From Bacillota bacterium (GTDB taxonomy: Bacteria; Bacillota; Clostridia; Acetivibrionales; DSM-2933), in the NCBI GenBank assembly GCA_023430975.1, contig JAEYYB010000024.1:34891-98890 (forward strand): 64,000 nt of DNA. Reading direction: 5' to 3'. Shown one piece after another: positions 33,069-42,778 of the stretch (its first letter is position 1; every line of letters starts with the position of its first letter). Under the pieces are notes generated by a model, which saw only the letters and a program-made list of their open reading frames with translations, did no database searches and had not been told where the DNA came from. Position numbers and translations under genes: made by a program.

Positions 33069-33114
33069 AGGGAATGACTATAATTCTACACATATGGTTA
33101 AAGAGGTGTTTAAA

Positions 33115-34422
33115 ATGTATGAAGAAAGCTTTGCCGAGGTGGTTGATGCCAAGCAAAAGCAACTTATTAAAAAAAGTGTCCCAATTACCGGGTTTGGTGC
33201 TAAAGCTTTGAATTTAAGATCTATGCTGAAGTTTCTTGGACCTGCGTTTGTAATAAGTGTCGCTTATATAGACCCGGGAAATTTTGCGACAAATATTAGT
33301 GGAGGGTCGAAATTCAATTATAACCTTTTATGGGTCATATTATGGAGCAATATTATGGCAATATTTTTGCAGTCATTATCTGCAAAGCTGGGCATTGCCA
33401 CAGGATACAACCTGCCGCAAATGTGCGGGAGGGTGTTTTCCAGAAAAACAAACTGGTTCCTATGGGTTATGGCAGAACTTGCTGCAATGGCTACCAATCT
33501 TGCAGAGTTTATTGGCAGCACTCTTGGTTTTTATCTGCTATTTGATATTCCAATGATTTATGCAGGCTTAATCACAGTAATTCTCACTTTTTTTATCGTC
33601 TATATCGGTAAATATGGGCAAAGGATTGTTGAAGTTATTATTTCTTTGTTAGTTGCTGTTATTTGTATAGCATACACTATTGAGATCTTTCTGGCAAAGC
33701 CGGAGTGGGATTTAGCGGGACTGCATGTCTTGATGCCATCCCTGCCGAATGGTGAAGCTATACTTATAGCAGTAGGAATGCTTGGTGCAACTGTAATGCC
33801 CCATGTCATATACCTTCACTCCCAACTTGTACAGCATAGAAATAAAGATTTAACGGCAGAAGACAGAAAAAGGCATTTTAAAATGGAAAGGTTTGATATA
33901 GCAATAGCCATGAATATAGCCTTTATTGTAAACGCTTCAATGGTTATGGTATCTGCTGCTGTATTCTTTAGAAATGGAGTGGTAATAAACTCCATAGAGG
34001 AGGCCCATAAATCTCTATATCCTTTGCTCGGTGCTGCTTCAAGCGGTGCGTTCGGGCTTGCATTGATTGCATCAGGCCTATCATCCTCAGCGGTAGGAAC
34101 CATGGCTGGCCAGACAATTATGCAGGGATTTGTAGGAATTAAAATCAGTGATAATGTAACAAGATTTGTAACTATGCTGCCTGGTATGATAATTATTTTG
34201 GTTGGCCTAAATCCCATAAAAGCACTTGTTTTGAGTCAGGTTGTACTTAGCTTTATACTGCCTTTTGCAATAATTCCAATGTTAATTATTACTAAACGTA
34301 AGGAACTTATGGGAGATCTTGCAAATAAACCGATAACCAATTATGCGGGATACATAATAACAAGTATTATTGTTGCAGCAAATTTGGTGTTGTTGGTTTC
34401 AACTTTTTTGGGCTGGTCATGA
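33115..34422 (+). CDS. mntH: Nramp-family Mn2+ transporter
   Basis: A 435-residue membrane protein with about 11 hydrophobic segments. The metal-binding DPGN motif is at 53-56 (AYIDPGNFATN) and M-P-H at 228-230 (ATVMPHVIYLHSQ), both required for Mn2+/H+ symport. AGAGGTG precedes the ATG at 33115; an earlier ATG at 33094 would absorb that site. The upstream MntR-like gene and palindrome suggest Mn-dependent control. Confidence 0.92.
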   Translation: MYEESFAEVVDAKQKQLIKKSVPITGFGAKALNLRSMLKFLGPAFVISVAYIDPGNFATNISGGSKFNYNLLWVILWSNIMAIFLQSLSAKLGIATGYNLPQMCGRVFSRKTNWFLWVMAELAAMATNLAEFIGSTLGFYLLFDIPMIYAGLITVILTFFIVYIGKYGQRIVEVIISLLVAVICIAYTIEIFLAKPEWDLAGLHVLMPSLPNGEAILIAVGMLGATVMPHVIYLHSQLVQHRNKDLTAEDRKRHFKMERFDIAIAMNIAFIVNASMVMVSAAVFFRNGVVINSIEEAHKSLYPLLGAASSGAFGLALIASGLSSSAVGTMAGQTIMQGFVGIKISDNVTRFVTMLPGMIIILVGLNPIKALVLSQVVLSFILPFAIIPMLIITKRKELMGDLANKPITNYAGYIITSIIVAANLVLLVSTFLGWS

Positions 34423-34577
34423 TTTTCATTCATGTCTTGGTAAAAAGATAGGACCATTAGTAGTGCTAAAGGACCACTCCAGGACCCCGATTATTATAAA
34501 AAGAGCACCGAATTAATATAAAAAGTGACTAATTAGGGCTTTTATTTATAAAAGGATCCGGAACTGGAGGGTTTATC

Positions 34578-35480
34578 ATGGGTTTGATGAAGAGTAAAAA
34601 GGGATCATCTGTAATTCTGCTGGTTCTCACAATTACAATATTATTAGGAATTACTGCTTGTGTGCTTGATATTGGTGTTGTAGTTCTGGAAAAGGCAAAA
34701 TTATCGAAAGCTGTTGATGCTGCAACCTTAGCCGCTGCACAGGAGTTGGTCACAGAAAAGACCAATGTACAAAATTTGGCTTATGAATATCTTTATAGAA
34801 ATAATCAGAACTACATAAATGCATCATGTACTATTGATATTGATTATAGAGGGGTTGAGGTTGCAGCTGCAAAAGATGTGGATTATTATTTTGCAAATAT
34901 ATTCGGTATAAGAAAAAAGAATATAAAAGCCGCTGCAAAGGCAAGAGTTGAAAATATATCTTCATTAAGCGGGATTATACCGATTGCGGTTGTACAGCAA
35001 ACATTTATCTATGGAAAACGTTATATCCTTAAGGAAGGCGGCGGCGGAGGTACCACAGGAAACTATGCTCCTATTGGATTAGGAGGAACGGGAGCAAATA
35101 TATATAAGAATAATTTATTAAACGGATATAGCGGAACTATCAGTGTTGGGGATATAATACTAACTGAGACAGGAAATATAGCGGGATCTACTCATACTGC
35201 TATAAATTATCTTACTAGCCAGTGTAGTGATACATACTATAATTACAGCCTGAATTGTCCAAGGGTAATCTTCCTTCCGGTTGTTAATACTCTTTCGGTA
35301 AACGGAAAGAAGGCAATACAGGTCTTAGGGTTTGCCACATTTTTTCTTGAAGGGGTAACAATTGATTCAAGTACCGGACAAGCTGATGTTATAGGAAGAT
35401 TCATAACATACTGCATGGATGGAGAGACATCAAGCACTATATCTGACTTTGGTACATATGGCATTAAATTAGTTAAGTAA
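34578..35480 (+). CDS. Tad/TadG-like pilus-associated protein
   Basis: A 300-residue protein with a short N-terminal basic segment, one transmembrane helix (about 12-32) and the Tad motif ILLGITACVLDIGVVVLEKAKLSKAVDAATLAAAQEL, typical of the putative Flp pilus-assembly TadE/G-like family. The rest is an extracytoplasmic domain with a glycine run (GGGGGTT). No other pilus gene is nearby, so its partner system is elsewhere or absent. GGAGGG precedes the ATG. Confidence 0.8.
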   Translation: MGLMKSKKGSSVILLVLTITILLGITACVLDIGVVVLEKAKLSKAVDAATLAAAQELVTEKTNVQNLAYEYLYRNNQNYINASCTIDIDYRGVEVAAAKDVDYYFANIFGIRKKNIKAAAKARVENISSLSGIIPIAVVQQTFIYGKRYILKEGGGGGTTGNYAPIGLGGTGANIYKNNLLNGYSGTISVGDIILTETGNIAGSTHTAINYLTSQCSDTYYNYSLNCPRVIFLPVVNTLSVNGKKAIQVLGFATFFLEGVTIDSSTGQADVIGRFITYCMDGETSSTISDFGTYGIKLVK

Positions 35481-35635
35481 TGATCAAATATATTAAAAGT
35501 GTAATAGATTTACCAATTTAATACAGATGAGAAATATTTGTATTGACACTCAAAAGCTACTGATATATTATGAAACAAATAGGAATAGTATTGAATCTAG
35601 TGGATTACAAAACTGATAATGAATGGAGCAGCACA

Positions 35636-36451
35636 ATGAATATATATGAAAAACTGGATTTGCTAAAGAATAATCTTAGGAGCATGGAAAGTTTGGCAAT
35701 TGCTTTTTCTGGAGGTGTAGATTCTACCTTTTTGCTGAAGGTAGCTTTTGAAGTTTTGGGTAGTAATGTGCTTGCAGTTACAGCACGTTCAAGTACATAT
35801 CCTGAGAGGGAGTTTAACGAAGCCGTGGAATTTGTTAATTCTATTGGAGTAAGGCATATGGTCATAGTGTCGGAAGAACTTGAAGTTGAAGGGTTTGCTG
35901 ATAATCCCACCAACAGGTGCTATCTTTGTAAATATGAGCTTATGTCCAAAATTAAGGGTATTGCAAAAGACAATAATATAAAGTATATTGCTGAAGGATC
36001 GAACTATGATGATCTTAGGGATTATAGACCAGGTTCTGTGGCAGTTTCCGAGCATGGAGTTGTTAGTCCTCTTCGTGAAGCAATGCTTACAAAGGAAGAA
36101 ATCAGGGTATTATCCAAGGAACTAGGACTGAAAACATGGAATAAACCCTCTTTTGCATGCTTATCCTCAAGATTTCCATATGGTGAAAAGATTACAGTTG
36201 AAGGTCTTAAAAAGGTGGATTTGGCAGAGCAATTTTTGATTGATCTAGGGTTTTCCCAGGTCAGAGTGAGATATCATGGAGACATTGCAAGAATAGAGGT
36301 TTATGAGGAAGAACTTGAAAAAATAACTGGTACGGAAATAAGACAAAAAATCTATAACAGGTTTAAGGAAATTGGGTTTAAGTATACCGCACTAGATTTG
36401 AAGGGATACAGAACCGGAAGTATGAATGAAGGATTAAATCTTACTATATGA
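35636..36451 (+). CDS. larE: ATP-dependent sacrificial sulfur transferase LarE
   Basis: A 271-residue PP-loop enzyme. ATP loop SGGVDS is at 25-30, NRCYLCKYEL near 94, and FACLSSRFPYG with C175, matching the sacrificial cysteine (Cys176) of Lactobacillus LarE. It adenylates and thiolates the pyridinium precursor of the nickel-pincer cofactor. Its larB, larC and larA partners are not in this window. The ATG at 35636 has GGAG upstream. The longer reading from 35570 adds a non-conserved leader. Confidence 0.88.
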   Translation: MNIYEKLDLLKNNLRSMESLAIAFSGGVDSTFLLKVAFEVLGSNVLAVTARSSTYPEREFNEAVEFVNSIGVRHMVIVSEELEVEGFADNPTNRCYLCKYELMSKIKGIAKDNNIKYIAEGSNYDDLRDYRPGSVAVSEHGVVSPLREAMLTKEEIRVLSKELGLKTWNKPSFACLSSRFPYGEKITVEGLKKVDLAEQFLIDLGFSQVRVRYHGDIARIEVYEEELEKITGTEIRQKIYNRFKEIGFKYTALDLKGYRTGSMNEGLNLTI

Positions 36452-36541
36452 AAAGTGAATATCTTTTACATTTGTCTATTGCAAATTCCGTAAAAACCGT
36501 TCGTTATTTGCTCTGACAAATGTAAGATCATTAACACTTTT
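36451..36541. repeat. Type B inverted-repeat element, copy 1
   Basis: 91 bases. AAAAGTG..TTACATTTGTC and GACAAATGTAA..CACTTTT form an inverted repeat, with inner GCAAAT/ATTTGC. It overlaps the larE stop codon. An opposite-orientation copy of the same length lies at 49236-49326. Confidence 0.7.
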
Positions 36542-37180
36542 CATATCTATAAACACAAAAGGCCGATCAAGGCCTTTGTCTATTTTGCCCGGAAATTATA
36601 GTGCTTGGAATTTTATTAGCAATTATGTAATTTAATTATGTAATTGTTATTGAAATGGAAAACATGGAAAGATTAACTGCTTTTCATTTGAGAAAGGCTG
36701 CTGAGAATGAAGGGGCTGCTTTAATTATAAATAAGACTTAGGAAGCTGAAGCTTATTAAGCCTGATGGGCTGTAATTGATTGTGCCAACATGGATCTATG
36801 TCTATTGAAATACACAAATGTTGCGTTAAATAATCGGTAAATGAAAAAAATGATGGTAGTATATGTATGGTTAGGAAATCAATCTGTAAAAAATTAAATA
36901 TATAACAGCTGTAGTATGCATTATTTCAATATAATAGTAGTTGTGTAACGAGGAATTTCTTTTAAAATTTCTTTTTTAATCCATTATTTTTCTTGAATTT
37001 GTATATTTCATCTGTTATAATCGTAATATATTGATTACTGAGGGTAGTTTTCTTACAATCAAATTAACAAACCTTGGCGTTATGTCAAAATTCTCGCAGA
37101 TTGTTTTTAGTATTGAATATTTATAGTCCTTTGTTTGTTAGCTACTACTTAAGTATAAGTATACAAGGGGGAGTATTTTA
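36542..37180. other. Long leader region of SLH gene
   Basis: Apart from the promoter at 36993, no gene is convincing. A 28-codon reading around 36655-36742 has no ribosome-binding site. Confidence 0.45.
36993..37021 (+). promoter_or_regulatory. Sigma-A promoter for SLH gene
   Basis: TTGAAT (36993-36998), 17-base spacer, TATAAT (37016-37021). Transcription would begin about 150 bases before the ATG. Confidence 0.6.
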
Positions 37181-39016
37181 ATGTTAAAAATTATTACAAA
37201 AAGGGTCTTGTCTTGCGTGGTTATTCTTTGTTTAGCACTTAGCTCATTATGTGTTACAGCATACTCTGAATCAGAAGAACCGCCAGCACAAGTATCGCAA
37301 ATTAAGAAAGTCATAACAGCAGCTTTAGCAGTAGATGATGTAGATAAGAGAAAAGATGCAGCTGAATATTTGACTAGTATCGACACTATGACTGTTACTC
37401 AAGCACAAGAAAATATCAGAAGTGTAATTGGAATTACCTTATCTGCAAACGACATAAATGTTTTGAAGGAAGCATTTGGGAGCTTGACTTTTGTCCAAAA
37501 GTCGGTGATAGGTGCGGTAATTATACAGGGTTATACACTTAAAAATGATGATTTTTCAAAGTTCAGAACTGTAGCTAATAGGATTAATAGTGCCATAACA
37601 AATGATAAATCTAATGATGATGGTACAAAGTTTTTTATCACTTTATTGGAGCAATTGGCAATAGAATATAAACTGTCTTCTGTTTATGATTTTAAGGGTG
37701 ATAAATCTAAAATATATTTTGCAGTTTTAGATACAAATAAAAAGGCAAGTGTTAACGGTTTATTATCTGGTTTATTAAAATTTGTAGAAGAGCGTGAGGA
37801 CGGGTTAAATAAAGGAAATTTAGATAGTTTCCTAAGTAAGGCTCAGGATATACTTAATGAGCTTAATGTTGGAGATGAAATAAAGGAATTTAAGGCTTTT
37901 CTAGAAAGAGAAAATTCACTAATATATGATGAAAAACTATTTGTTCCTGCAAACACTCCAACTCCAACTTCAACACCTACACCTACTACTGGCGGTGGCA
38001 ACAATGGCGGCGGCAACAATGGCGGCGGTACAGTTGCAACACCGACTGCAACTACAGTTGCAACAGCAACACCTACACCTACAGCTGTAGCTACAGCTAC
38101 ACCAACAAGCAAGCCTACAGCAACACCAACAATAGTTGTAGGTCCAACAACAAAACAAATTACATCATTTAGTTTTAAAGATATCCCAGGCTCAAAGGGT
38201 GTTATATTTGAAAGGATACATACAATAATTGTTAAAGTGCCTGAAGGTACTGACCTTAAGAAGCTTGATCCGGTTATTGAGTTCAAGGGAGCATCTATCA
38301 AACCTGAGTCCGGAGTTAAGAAGAACTTCAAGAATCCCGTATTCTATACTGTAACAGCTGCTGATAAGTCAAAAATAAAATACGTTGTTATGGTTGAAGC
38401 AGTAAAGGATACAGATAAAGATAAGGTTGTTTTAGAGCCAAGTCAGGTTATGCCTGGTTCTGCATATGGACCTTTTGGTGATATATTCGGTCACTGGGCT
38501 GAAGAAAGAATTATCAGTATGATTGAAAATGGAGCTATAGCGGGATATCCTGATGGATCAGTTAAACCTGATATCGATATGACCAGAGCAGAAGTTATTA
38601 CTTCATTGATAAAGGCTATTGGATTGGAGCCTTCTACAAATCCAAAACTTAAATTTGCTGATGTTAAATCCATTCCAGATTGGGCTCAAGGATATATTCA
38701 GGTGGCATTGGATAAAGGAATTATTGCTGGATACCCAGACAATACATATAAAGCCAATAACAAAGTAACACGTTCAGAGTTCCTGGTTATGGCAATGAAA
38801 GCATTTACGTATCAAGAATCAAAGAATACAACTTTGAAGTTTAAAGATACTAAGGACGTTCCATCCTGGGCAATTGGATATGTTGCCAAAGCTGTTGAAA
38901 CAACAATTATCGAAGGATATAAAGAAGATAATACTATTAAGCCTAATAAGAAAATTACTAGAGCTGAAGTTATGACTATAATTGATAAATGCATAACTCT
39001 TAGTGCAACAAAATGA
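37181..39016 (+). CDS. S-layer homology (SLH) domain surface protein
   Basis: A 611-residue exported protein. Signal peptide about 1-29. A helical domain spans about 35-255. A Thr/Pro and Gly/Asn-rich linker with TPTPTSTPT and GGGNNGGGNN spans about 262-325. A DUF5018/Ig-like beta domain follows (KQITSFSFKDIPGSKGVIFE ... NPVFYTVTAADKSKI). Three C-terminal SLH repeats start near 430 (FGDIFGHWAEERIISM, KFADVKSIPDWAQGYI, KFKDTKDVPSWAIGYV) and anchor it to cell-wall polysaccharide. The domain order suggests a surface-exposed adhesin or structural protein. AAGGGGGAG precedes the ATG. It begins the surface-polysaccharide region. Confidence 0.9.
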   Translation: MLKIITKRVLSCVVILCLALSSLCVTAYSESEEPPAQVSQIKKVITAALAVDDVDKRKDAAEYLTSIDTMTVTQAQENIRSVIGITLSANDINVLKEAFGSLTFVQKSVIGAVIIQGYTLKNDDFSKFRTVANRINSAITNDKSNDDGTKFFITLLEQLAIEYKLSSVYDFKGDKSKIYFAVLDTNKKASVNGLLSGLLKFVEEREDGLNKGNLDSFLSKAQDILNELNVGDEIKEFKAFLERENSLIYDEKLFVPANTPTPTSTPTPTTGGGNNGGGNNGGGTVATPTATTVATATPTPTAVATATPTSKPTATPTIVVGPTTKQITSFSFKDIPGSKGVIFERIHTIIVKVPEGTDLKKLDPVIEFKGASIKPESGVKKNFKNPVFYTVTAADKSKIKYVVMVEAVKDTDKDKVVLEPSQVMPGSAYGPFGDIFGHWAEERIISMIENGAIAGYPDGSVKPDIDMTRAEVITSLIKAIGLEPSTNPKLKFADVKSIPDWAQGYIQVALDKGIIAGYPDNTYKANNKVTRSEFLVMAMKAFTYQESKNTTLKFKDTKDVPSWAIGYVAKAVETTIIEGYKEDNTIKPNKKITRAEVMTIIDKCITLSATK

Positions 39017-39129
39017 TATTGAAATAAATAATCCAGATTAAAAATATAAGGGACATTTCTTAGCATCGGAGTATTTGGCCAAGCGGATTTGTCCCTTGTA
39101 TGGTTATAACAAAAGAATAAGGTGATTTA

Positions 39130-39906
39130 ATGATTGATGTTCATTGCCACTTATTATGGGGCATTGATGATGGTCCTAAGACATTGGATGAGTCCGTTCA
39201 AGTATGCAGCATGTTAAAAAGCAGAGGGGTCAGAAAAGTAATTGCAACACCCCATTACATAGTAGGGAGTACTTATCAGACAAATGCAGCTTCTGTTACA
39301 CGTATAGCTCAGCAGCTAAGTGAAGTTTTATTGCAGAAAGTCCCTGAGTTTGAAATTGTACCTGGTATGGAAGTGTTTATGACGCCAGATATAATTGATT
39401 TAATAAAGTCCAACGAAATTCTTACTTTGAACGGCACCAGGTATATACTTATTGAGACATCTCTTAATAATATACCCACATATATGGAGGATATTTTTTA
39501 TAAGCTTCAGCTAGAAGGTTATATTCCAATCTTTGCTCATCCTGAAAGAAATAGAAAGATTAATATGGATTTCACATTAATAGAAAGACTTATATCTAAC
39601 GGAGTCCTGATTCAGGTTAATCATGACAGTCTAATGGGTAAGTATGGTAAAGATGTGAAAAAATCCACTGAAATTCTTTTAACAAAAGGACTAGCTCATT
39701 TTATAGCTACTGATACACATTATGTAAATGAGCGGTTTAAGGGAGTCAATGAACTGTCAAAAACTTTAATAGAATTAATTGGTGAGGAGAACACTGAAAA
39801 ACTTATTAACGTCAATCCTTCAAGAGTTATAGGAAATCATGAGGTAGAGAATATTGCTCCTACTATGGAAAAGAAATTTTTTTTGAAAAAGTTTCTAAAA
39901 CTTTAG
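39130..39906 (+). CDS. PHP-type protein-tyrosine phosphatase (CpsB/YwqE-like)
   Basis: A 258-residue metal-dependent phosphatase. The PHP motifs MIDVHCHLLWGIDDGPK, ATPHYI, GMEVF, FAHPERN and ATDTHYVN carry the metal ligands. CpsB enzymes dephosphorylate the BY-kinase that controls polysaccharide chain length; that kinase is encoded at 40988. AAGGTG precedes the ATG at 39130. It is the first dedicated gene of the exopolysaccharide set. Confidence 0.9.
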   Translation: MIDVHCHLLWGIDDGPKTLDESVQVCSMLKSRGVRKVIATPHYIVGSTYQTNAASVTRIAQQLSEVLLQKVPEFEIVPGMEVFMTPDIIDLIKSNEILTLNGTRYILIETSLNNIPTYMEDIFYKLQLEGYIPIFAHPERNRKINMDFTLIERLISNGVLIQVNHDSLMGKYGKDVKKSTEILLTKGLAHFIATDTHYVNERFKGVNELSKTLIELIGEENTEKLINVNPSRVIGNHEVENIAPTMEKKFFLKKFLKL

Positions 39907-40110
39907 CTTTAACACTAGCTTTGTAAGTTTTAAAACTATCATTTATTTATGACAATAGTTTGACAAAATGGAAATTTTATTCCATAATTAGAGAGTAATA
40001 TTTGATATTTTTTTTGCATTCGTGATTTATTATTCATATTTTTTGTTCGTGAGTGTGTTTTAGGTTTTTATTTGACAAAGTGTGTAAGTGCCTTTTTAGG
40101 GAGAATTATG

Positions 40111-40806
40111 ATGAAGAAGTTAATTATAATTACATTGGCTATTTTTTTGACTATATCAGTAGGATTTATAGTGCCGATTTTGATGAATAGAGAAGCAAGT
40201 ATTTCTGAAAATAGTATGTCAAAAGTAAGTGATAACACAAAAAATGATAACGACAGTGATAAGGATAAAGCTACAGATATTCAGGAAGATTCAAGTGTAA
40301 GAAATAATACGACAGTATTAAGTAAAGTATTTGAGACTGATAAATTAAATACACCAGCCATCTCCAAAAACTCAACTACTATTACCGATGGCAAAAGTAA
40401 CAAAATCAATACAGGTGTTTCGGGTGATCCAAAGGCTTCAAGTCAGGTAAGTCCAAACGTTGATAAGAAAGACAAAGAGCCACAGGAGACACCAACTAAA
40501 AGCGTAAATAATGACGATGATACCAAGCCGGATAATGATAAATCAGGTGATGTTCAAAATACATCTGAACCAAAAAGTTGGATTGATAAAAAATTGGACG
40601 AGTATGAAAGCGACATAGATCCTTCAGATGTGTCTGATATTAAACGTATATACTCAAAGATTGATATTGGTTATGTACAAGGGTTAAGTGAAAATGGTAT
40701 GACTGATGAGGCAACAAATAAGATTAAGGAATATCTGAGAAAAACACTGGGCTCTGATTATGAAAGGGCAAAGGAGTTATTCTATACATACAGCTATTTA
40801 TTATAG
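40111..40806 (+). CDS. Membrane-anchored Ser/Asp/Lys-rich protein of unknown function
   Basis: A 231-residue protein. One N-terminal hydrophobic anchor spans about 3-24 (KLIIITLAIFLTISVGFIVP). A low-complexity, highly charged stretch follows (about 35-150, with SDKDKATD and DDDTKPDND). A small helical C-terminal domain spans about 160-231 (SWIDKKLDEYESDIDPSDVS). GGGAG lies 7 bases before ATG 40111; an ATG one codon earlier is also possible. No family recognised. Its place between phosphatase and kinase suggests a polysaccharide-locus partner. Confidence 0.7.
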   Translation: MKKLIIITLAIFLTISVGFIVPILMNREASISENSMSKVSDNTKNDNDSDKDKATDIQEDSSVRNNTTVLSKVFETDKLNTPAISKNSTTITDGKSNKINTGVSGDPKASSQVSPNVDKKDKEPQETPTKSVNNDDDTKPDNDKSGDVQNTSEPKSWIDKKLDEYESDIDPSDVSDIKRIYSKIDIGYVQGLSENGMTDEATNKIKEYLRKTLGSDYERAKELFYTYSYLL

Positions 40807-40863
40807 TTCATAAAGTTTTTTAAATATTTTAGCAACTGCCCGTTTTAAAACTGCAAAATTTCT

Positions 40864-40883
40864 AGGAGGTAATAATTATGTAA
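40864..40883 (+). promoter_or_regulatory. Start-stop element: strong SD, then ATG-TAA
   Basis: AGGAGGT (40864-40870) is followed at 7 bases by ATG (40878) and immediately TAA. No coding sequence follows. It may be a gene remnant or a ribosome-loading leader element before the kinase gene. Confidence 0.35.
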
Positions 40884-40987
40884 AAATATAGCGGACAAAT
40901 ATATTTAATAGTGTTAAATTTGGTAGGCAGCAATGATCTTATATTTTTTAAATTTAAATTTCTAGAATGGAAGAAGGAGAACTATAA

Positions 40988-42382
40988 ATGCAGGATAAAG
41001 ATTTTGTAGAGGTAGACATTAGAGAGCTAATACTTATTCTATTGAGAAAATGGTACATATTATTAATCTGCCTCATTGTTGCAGCAGGTGCGGCGTATAC
41101 AGTTACAGTATTTTACCTAAAGCCTGTTTATAGAGCAGAAACAACTCTGTTTCTTGGTAAGGAGAAGGATAAGATAGGTGCATTGAGTTTGTTGGATTTA
41201 CAGATAAATAGTCAGCTTGTTGTAGATTATAGGGAGATTTTAAAGTCCAGACTGGTTGCTGAAAAAATTCAATCCAAATTAGGCGTAGATGCCAAAGCAT
41301 TTCAGGATAGTGTTGATGTTACGACTATAAAGGACTCAAGGATATTTAAGATAAGTTATGATGACAATGATCCTAAGTTGGCAGCCAAGGTTGTAAATGA
41401 ACTCGGGACTATTATAATGCAACTTGCTTCAGATATTATAGAAGTAAAGAATGTTAAGGTTATTGATACGGCAAAAGAGCCTAAAGATCCAATTAAGCCA
41501 AACAAGAAAACCAATGTAGGTTTAGCAGGTTTCCTGGGAATTCTACTTGGAGTATCACTTATATACTTGTTGGAATTTATTGACCATACATTTAAAAAGC
41601 CAGAGGATGTTGAACATCATTTGGGATTGAATGTAATTGGTACTGTGCCAGCTTTTGAAGGTGGTAAAAGGGGAAATAAGAAGGCTAAGGATGAGAAAGA
41701 GCTTGAGGAAGAGTACCTTAAAAACCTCATTACTGCAAACGATCCTAAGGCAGCAGCATCTGAAGCTTACAGAGAATTGCGTACAAATCTTCAGTACAAG
41801 AGTGTTGATAAGGACATGAAGGTTATTTTGCTTACAAGTCCTTCATTAGGTGACGGTAAAACTGTAACAACTGTTAATCTGGCTATAACTTTAGCTCAAT
41901 CAGGAAAAAAGGTTCTTGTTATAGATGCGGATTTGAGAAAGCCAAAGGTACACCATTATTTTGGAGTCAAAAACAATGAGGGATTGACTAATATTTTAGC
42001 TACTGAAAAAGAATTAAAGAAGTCAATAATTCAGAATAAGGAAGGTATCGACAATTTATTTATAATACCTAGCGGACCTATACCACCAAATCCTTCTGAA
42101 ATATTAAGCTCAGACAAGATGCGACAATTGGTTGAGAGACTAAAGAGTGAATATGATGTTATTTTTATAGACACGCCACCAGTAGGACAAGTAACCGATG
42201 CTGCAATATTAACAGGTATAGCAGATGGTTCAATCGTAGTTGTTGCAGGTGGCCAGACAAGAATTGATATGGCAAAGAGAGCTAAAAAAGCTTTGGCATC
42301 TATTAATGCAAATATTATAGGAATTGTTATGACAAAAATAGACAGTAGATCTTCGTATTATTACTATTACAAATATGAATAA
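40988..42382 (+). CDS. Fused Wzz chain-length protein / BY-kinase (CpsC-CpsD fusion)
   Basis: A 464-residue protein. The Wzz domain has transmembrane segments at about 19-41 and 177-198 around an extracellular loop. A BY-kinase domain follows: Walker A SPSLGDGKTVTT with K291, Walker A' VIDADLR (D313, D315), Walker B VIFIDTPP (D395), and the autophosphorylated tyrosine cluster YYYYYKYE at the C-terminus. It controls polysaccharide length and export through cyclic phosphorylation. The phosphatase at 39130 would reverse it. AAGGAG precedes the ATG. A second, unfused Wzz and kinase pair lies at 57857-59186. Confidence 0.92.
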   Translation: MQDKDFVEVDIRELILILLRKWYILLICLIVAAGAAYTVTVFYLKPVYRAETTLFLGKEKDKIGALSLLDLQINSQLVVDYREILKSRLVAEKIQSKLGVDAKAFQDSVDVTTIKDSRIFKISYDDNDPKLAAKVVNELGTIIMQLASDIIEVKNVKVIDTAKEPKDPIKPNKKTNVGLAGFLGILLGVSLIYLLEFIDHTFKKPEDVEHHLGLNVIGTVPAFEGGKRGNKKAKDEKELEEEYLKNLITANDPKAAASEAYRELRTNLQYKSVDKDMKVILLTSPSLGDGKTVTTVNLAITLAQSGKKVLVIDADLRKPKVHHYFGVKNNEGLTNILATEKELKKSIIQNKEGIDNLFIIPSGPIPPNPSEILSSDKMRQLVERLKSEYDVIFIDTPPVGQVTDAAILTGIADGSIVVVAGGQTRIDMAKRAKKALASINANIIGIVMTKIDSRSSYYYYYKYE

Positions 42383-42778
42383 AAATTGGAAAAGTAAAAA
42401 AAAAGCATTTTCAAAGGGATAATAATGTGATAAAATGTAAAAACAGTAATTAATGCTTATCAGGTATCTTAATATTTTATTCTTTTTGATAATAAGAACT
42501 GTTTTATATTTATTTCATCTAATTTCTTTAATAAAAAAATTATAAAGATATAAGAGTTTGATCAATTGAAGTAATATTATCTTAAATGAGCAGCGATGTT
42601 TATTCGAAGTAGTCTCAGTTATATTGTTACAAAGTTATATTGTTACAAGTATTGTATTATTTCATTATTAAGCTATTTAAATTTATTGGAGTGTCCAATA
42701 GGTCTCCAACACTTATTTAATATGTATTTTATTTTTATTTATCAGCTATTATTGACTGATATAAGGGGGTAGAGGGTT
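42383..42778. other. Intergenic gap before sugar transferase
   Basis: 396 AT-rich bases. The only clear feature is a 16-base tandem duplication (AGTTATATTGTTACAA at 42617-42632 and 42633-42648). No hairpin terminator or gene was seen. Confidence 0.45.
42617..42648. repeat. 16-bp tandem repeat, two copies
   Basis: AGTTATATTGTTACAA twice without a gap. It may be replication slippage or a paired regulator site. Confidence 0.6.

Larger units (their letters stand above)
32845..33114. other. mntR-mntH intergenic region
   Basis: After the terminator it holds a candidate repressor palindrome (32955-32968) and the type A element (32969-33068). These lie directly upstream of the Nramp start. Confidence 0.5.

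Noticed and set aside
36655..36742. 28-codon reading in the larE-SLH gap
   Set aside because: No ribosome-binding site and no neighbours; likely chance.
37022..37180. SLH-gene leader considered as a c-di-GMP or other riboswitch
   Set aside because: None of the conserved riboswitch core strings is present.
37970..38158. Cysteine-rich antisense reading in the SLH gene
   Set aside because: Produced by the Thr/Pro/Gly-rich linker repeats read backwards.
39048..39097. AAGGGACA ... TGTCCCTT inverted repeat after the SLH gene, considered as a terminator
   Set aside because: Loop of more than 30 bases and no T-run; kept only as a possible structure.
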